Below, one piece after another: positions 61,030 to 64,000 of a DNA stretch of 64,000 nt. Numbering within the stretch: the first letter of the stretch is position 1; every line of letters begins with the position of its first letter. Location: assembly GCA_020746875.1 (NCBI GenBank), contig JAGTJL010000023.1, positions 62,001 through 126,000 on the forward strand, written 5' to 3'. The notes below the pieces were generated by a model. That model saw only the letters and a program-made list of their open reading frames with translations, had not been told where the DNA came from and searched no databases. Origin of the DNA: Rhexocercosporidium sp. MPI-PUGE-AT-0058 (lineage: Eukaryota; Ascomycota; Leotiomycetes; Helotiales). The position numbers were made by a program, and so were the translations under genes.

Positions 61030-62154
61030 TTAGATGTTATTCGAGACACCTGGTTCAATCTCCTCCAGGATACCGAGAAGCTCCGTGTAGACCTTCTTCT
61101 GTGATTCTTTACCTTTCTCGCTCCTGACCCATTTGCTCGGCTCCTTGATCTTAAGGTCTTGCAAGTACATCCCATGCGTTTCTTCCGAAGCCGCCGCAGC
61201 AGATACCAACGTACGGCTTCCTACCTCTGTAGTCCTGGCAAGAAAGAACTTCGCGACCGGAGCAAGTATGTTCAATGGAAACGGTGCATCCCGCATCAGC
61301 TCAGAATGACAGAAGCCAGGCGTCAAGCAATTAAGAGTAATCTTCGCTTTCCCAGATGCTGTGATGGATGGGGCGAGTTCGCGAACCGTGAGGACTTCGA
61401 GAAGCTTTGAGACATTGTATTTGTCTTGCTGATACTTGGGGTCGTTGAGTGCGGGGAAGATCGAAGGTTCGGTTTGTTCGACGAATCTGGCCTGATACTG
61501 GTCAGACTTGAAGAGTATGGCATACTGGGAATCCTACCTGCTCATGGGCCTCCGACGCAACTATAACAAGTCGTGGTATGGTGTTGTAACTCATGGCATC
61601 CGCTCGAAGCTTGGGCAAGAGTAACAATGCCATCAGAAATGTCGACACAACATTGACTGTCATGGTGCTCTCCCTACCCTCCAGCTCCTTGTAAAACGAT
61701 GTAGCAATGCCGGCATTTTCTACAACTGCATCCAGACGCTGCAGGCCCGCAGCTTTCTTGCAGAATTGCTTCACACTCTCGTAGGATCCTAGATCAACCT
61801 GCCAGACCTCCACAACCCCACTTCTCTTTGTAGATTTCTCGATATCTCTCTTCGCAGATTCGCCCTTCTCTAGACTTCGACATGCCAATATAACCTTCGT
61901 GGCTCCAAGTCGGACGAAGTGCCGAGCTGCTTCGAATCCGAGGCCGACGTTGCTGCCGGTAATAATGATCGTCTGTCCAGCGAAGTCTGTGGCGGGGTAT
62001 GGCAGTCTCGTCCATTGTGATTTAAGAAAAGAGCCTAAGAAGTCCTCGGGACTTGGGGGTCAATCAGCATACGTAGATCACAATGGTAGCTACAAACTCG
62101 AGGTATAAAGGAATAAGCAGCTTACAGGTTGAAGGTAGCGAGCGGACTCCACAT
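61030..62154 (-). CDS. Short-chain dehydrogenase/reductase (retinol dehydrogenase-like)
   Basis: NAD(P)-dependent oxidoreductase of unknown substrate. Exon 1 62154-62126, exon 2 62051-61538, exon 3 61491-61030; 334 residues. The first exon encodes only MWSPLATFN plus part of a Leu codon. Cofactor loop TGSNVGLGFEAARHF (near residue 36), LACRSLEKGE, VDLGSYESVKQF, AVVENAGIAT, the catalytic region IVASEAHEQ and, in exon 3, DKYNVSKLLE with the Tyr-x3-Lys pair, then TPGFCHSEL. The missing N-terminal exon explains why a shifted Met at 62015 is misleading. The C-terminal helix ends in GILEEIEPGVSNNI. Confidence 0.9.
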
Positions 62155-63075
62155 GGCTAGTCCTTTGCAGCAGAGCTTTCTAGTCCTCGAACAATCAATT
62201 ACGAACTATCTGTTAATGCAAACGTGAGATTGTAGAGCAAGAGGGGAGCTTGGAAGAGTCATCGAGATCTAGTGAAACGTAGTTCGAGGCTCAAACAGCC
62301 ACTCCCGTATCCGGAGTGCGGCATGGGAGGTTCCTGGTGATTTCTTCTCACTTCGATCTTGGGATCACATTTTCACGGCGGCAAGTTGTTATAAGCGCAT
62401 TGAATAATTTGTTCGTGCTGTGCTGTCCGACAAAAAGACTTCAGTGAGCAGTAAACCCATTTAGGCCTAAAAGGTTCCACCCTTAGGCTTGGTCTCTCGC
62501 TAGACTTTTGAGGACGACAACGTCCCCGAGAGTCTTCAAGCTTCGGGCAATAAATAACATAAGAGAGTCATCACGACAATGTTTATTGTTTGCATCAGCA
62601 TGGCCCTGATGAGACTCGAAGTGAAGAGGATAGAGTTGATATCTCAGGGCGGTCATGAGCAAGCCATTCCTGCACTCATGCGTGCTCGTCTATTTCCCCT
62701 GTCAGAATCTCATCGCTCTACCTGTCCGACATCCAAAGAACCAAGTGGAAGACTTTGAAGGGAAAGATACTCTCGCCGGCCATTTCAGCTGTGCTACAGT
62801 CAGCTTCCGGGACATTGCAACGCCTTGCTAAGACATGGACAAGCCGCACCCACCATAGATTAGGTAGGCTGATGCCTATGATAGGCACTATGGTTCGTTG
62901 CTCAGTTCCAACCTGTTCTTTCCCTTCTCCGGATGACTCTTCTGTCAATATTGGCATTCAAAAGTCATTGGAAAGGCGCAAGCACTTATTGAGAGAAGAC
63001 TCATCAACCAAGTTGCCGTATTTAGAAGGGTACTCTCTTCGGAGAGACCTCTGGAAGAAGTACACGCAATCCATC
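62155..63075. other. Divergent intergenic region
   Basis: Upstream of the SDR gene and of the right-edge gene. The right-edge frame is open back to an ATG at 62890, so part of this may be coding. Confidence 0.55.
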
Positions 63076-64000
63076 ATGGCTTCCACAACAGCAGCTTTGT
63101 CCAGGACACTCAAAACAATCACGCTCACCAAGATCAATGAGCTCGAGAAGCAGCGAATAGCTTACGCTACCTCTAAGGATGCAATCCTACAATCGGCTGG
63201 CAAAGTTGACAGCGACCAACATGAACGAGTCCTCCGCTTACTTCAAGGAGTCGAAGACCTCAACCCTCCGACATCGACCTCAAGGATAGACGTCAAGAAT
63301 GCCCGTCAGTTTCTGGAACAATCAGTTTTCGATACCTCAGTCCCATCCACTATGCTTAACGGGTTTGAAACCCAACTTCGATCTCAGCTCGATGTACAAT
63401 CCACAAGACTGGATCTGGCGGCATTATACTCACGTCTGTTGACGGAATGGTTGAACTCGAATAATGTCGAGGCGCGTACGAGCATGAACGTGAACGACGA
63501 AGAATCTTCGGACGGGTCATTTGAAATTGTTGAGCAAGATCGCATCAAGGGGTTGAAAGACACGTTCGAGTCTGTGGTGTTTTCTGCTTTAGAGACGGAC
63601 GAGGAGGAGATTGTCGAATATCTTGAAGAAGTCTTTGCGGGAGATATGGGAACAAAATCTCTGAAGCGACTTCGCCAACTCATGCCCAGCAGAGGCGCAG
63701 CCATCGTGGGCCACAAAGCTCCTTTTGACGAGGCAAGTATCAAATGGTGTCTGAAAGGCCTTCTGGCCAACGACCTCCTCAGAGACGACAAGAAAGACAT
63801 TCTGCAGGACTTCCTCCAGGACCAAGTTGCCCGAGCCGAGATCTGCGACGTATTGAACATGAAGTTTGCTGACATTGCCAATTGGCAGTGGGATGCTGGA
63901 CTAGGGGGACTGCCTGTTGAGCCTCGGAGGCAGCTGAATGGGAAATACAGAATCATGATGGACGAAGACATCCTCGACGCCATTTTCTTGCATTACATCG
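63076..64000 (+). CDS. Large protein of unknown function, 5' part (runs off right edge)
   Basis: Not recognised. At least 308 residues, open to base 64000, no intron seen. The start MASTTAALSRTLKTITLTKI is followed by an alpha-helical charged segment (NELEKQRIAYATSKDAIL), a LLTEWLNS helix, an acidic linker (NDEESSDGSFEIVEQD) and a helical region with EEEIVEYLEEVF, LKGLLANDLLRDDKKDIL and WQWDAGLGGLPVEPRRQL. No catalytic motif, signal peptide or membrane segment is visible. The codon pattern is regular and the frame is long, so it is surely a gene. An in-frame ATG at 62890 would add 62 residues; Met 63076 is preferred because the sequence before it is less regular. Confidence 0.8.
   Translation, partial: MASTTAALSRTLKTITLTKINELEKQRIAYATSKDAILQSAGKVDSDQHERVLRLLQGVEDLNPPTSTSRIDVKNARQFLEQSVFDTSVPSTMLNGFETQLRSQLDVQSTRLDLAALYSRLLTEWLNSNNVEARTSMNVNDEESSDGSFEIVEQDRIKGLKDTFESVVFSALETDEEEIVEYLEEVFAGDMGTKSLKRLRQLMPSRGAAIVGHKAPFDEASIKWCLKGLLANDLLRDDKKDILQDFLQDQVARAEICDVLNMKFADIANWQWDAGLGGLPVEPRRQLNGKYRIMMDEDILDAIFLHYI

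Noticed and set aside
35085..62154. Secondary-metabolite gene cluster around the transporters
   Set aside because: No PKS, NRPS, terpene or RiPP core enzyme and no pathway-specific regulator was found.
1..64000. tRNA, 5S rRNA and CRISPR-like arrays
   Set aside because: Looked for by eye on both strands; nothing met even the basic pattern. A covariance-model scan would be decisive.

Overview
This window looks like chromosomal DNA of a filamentous ascomycete (Pezizomycotina). The genes carry many short introns (about 45-110 bases) with GT...CTAAC/CTGAC...AG signals, and several families are typical of the group: nmrA, LCL2, cutinase, an ARN-type siderophore transporter, a Dal5-type symporter, and a full-length ABCC pump. 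Leotiomycetes is my best guess from the flavour of the conserved proteins; that is inference, because I could run no search. Exon borders below were found by hand from splice signals and reading phase, and in nearly every multi-exon gene the exon lengths sum to an intact frame.

Layout. 1-7 kb: an asparaginase-ankyrin protein that runs off the left edge (minus), a SET/NAP histone chaperone (plus) and the nitrogen regulator nmrA (minus). 7-13 kb: a gene-empty stretch with simple repeats. 13-24.5 kb: an accessory island with a secreted three-module beta/gamma-crystallin-like protein, a decayed relative, a secreted cutinase, a secreted one-module crystallin-like protein and the relic of a PLP-dependent decarboxylase. 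24.6-33 kb: a dense housekeeping block with bL27m, LCL2, RNase T2, COG2, uL1m and cytosolic glutamyl-tRNA synthetase. 35-45.8 kb: a siderophore transporter with a one-base frameshift, a sugar transporter, an SDR relic and a Dal5-like symporter. 45.8-51.5 kb: gene-poor DNA with a 21-base terminal-inverted-repeat element. 51.5-62.2 kb: an MFS exporter-like gene and a 17-exon ABCC transporter diverging from one promoter, then an NmrA-like NAD(P)-binding protein and an SDR. The right edge holds the start of a large protein I do not recognise.

How the genes fit together. The 24.6-33 kb block serves the mitochondrial ribosome, tRNA charging, the Golgi and the secretory pathway. The 13-24.5 kb island reads as a set of secreted, host- or niche-facing genes under turnover, since live and dead copies lie side by side. 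The right half is rich in transporters (siderophore, sugar, anion, MFS, ABCC). I see no polyketide synthase, NRPS or terpene synthase backbone, so I do not call it a metabolite cluster.

The most novel signal is the crystallin-like family. Four intact modules in two genes share an aromatic-x4-Phe-x-Gly motif and a fixed C-x21/22-C-x7/8-C spacing, and two more modules survive as relics.
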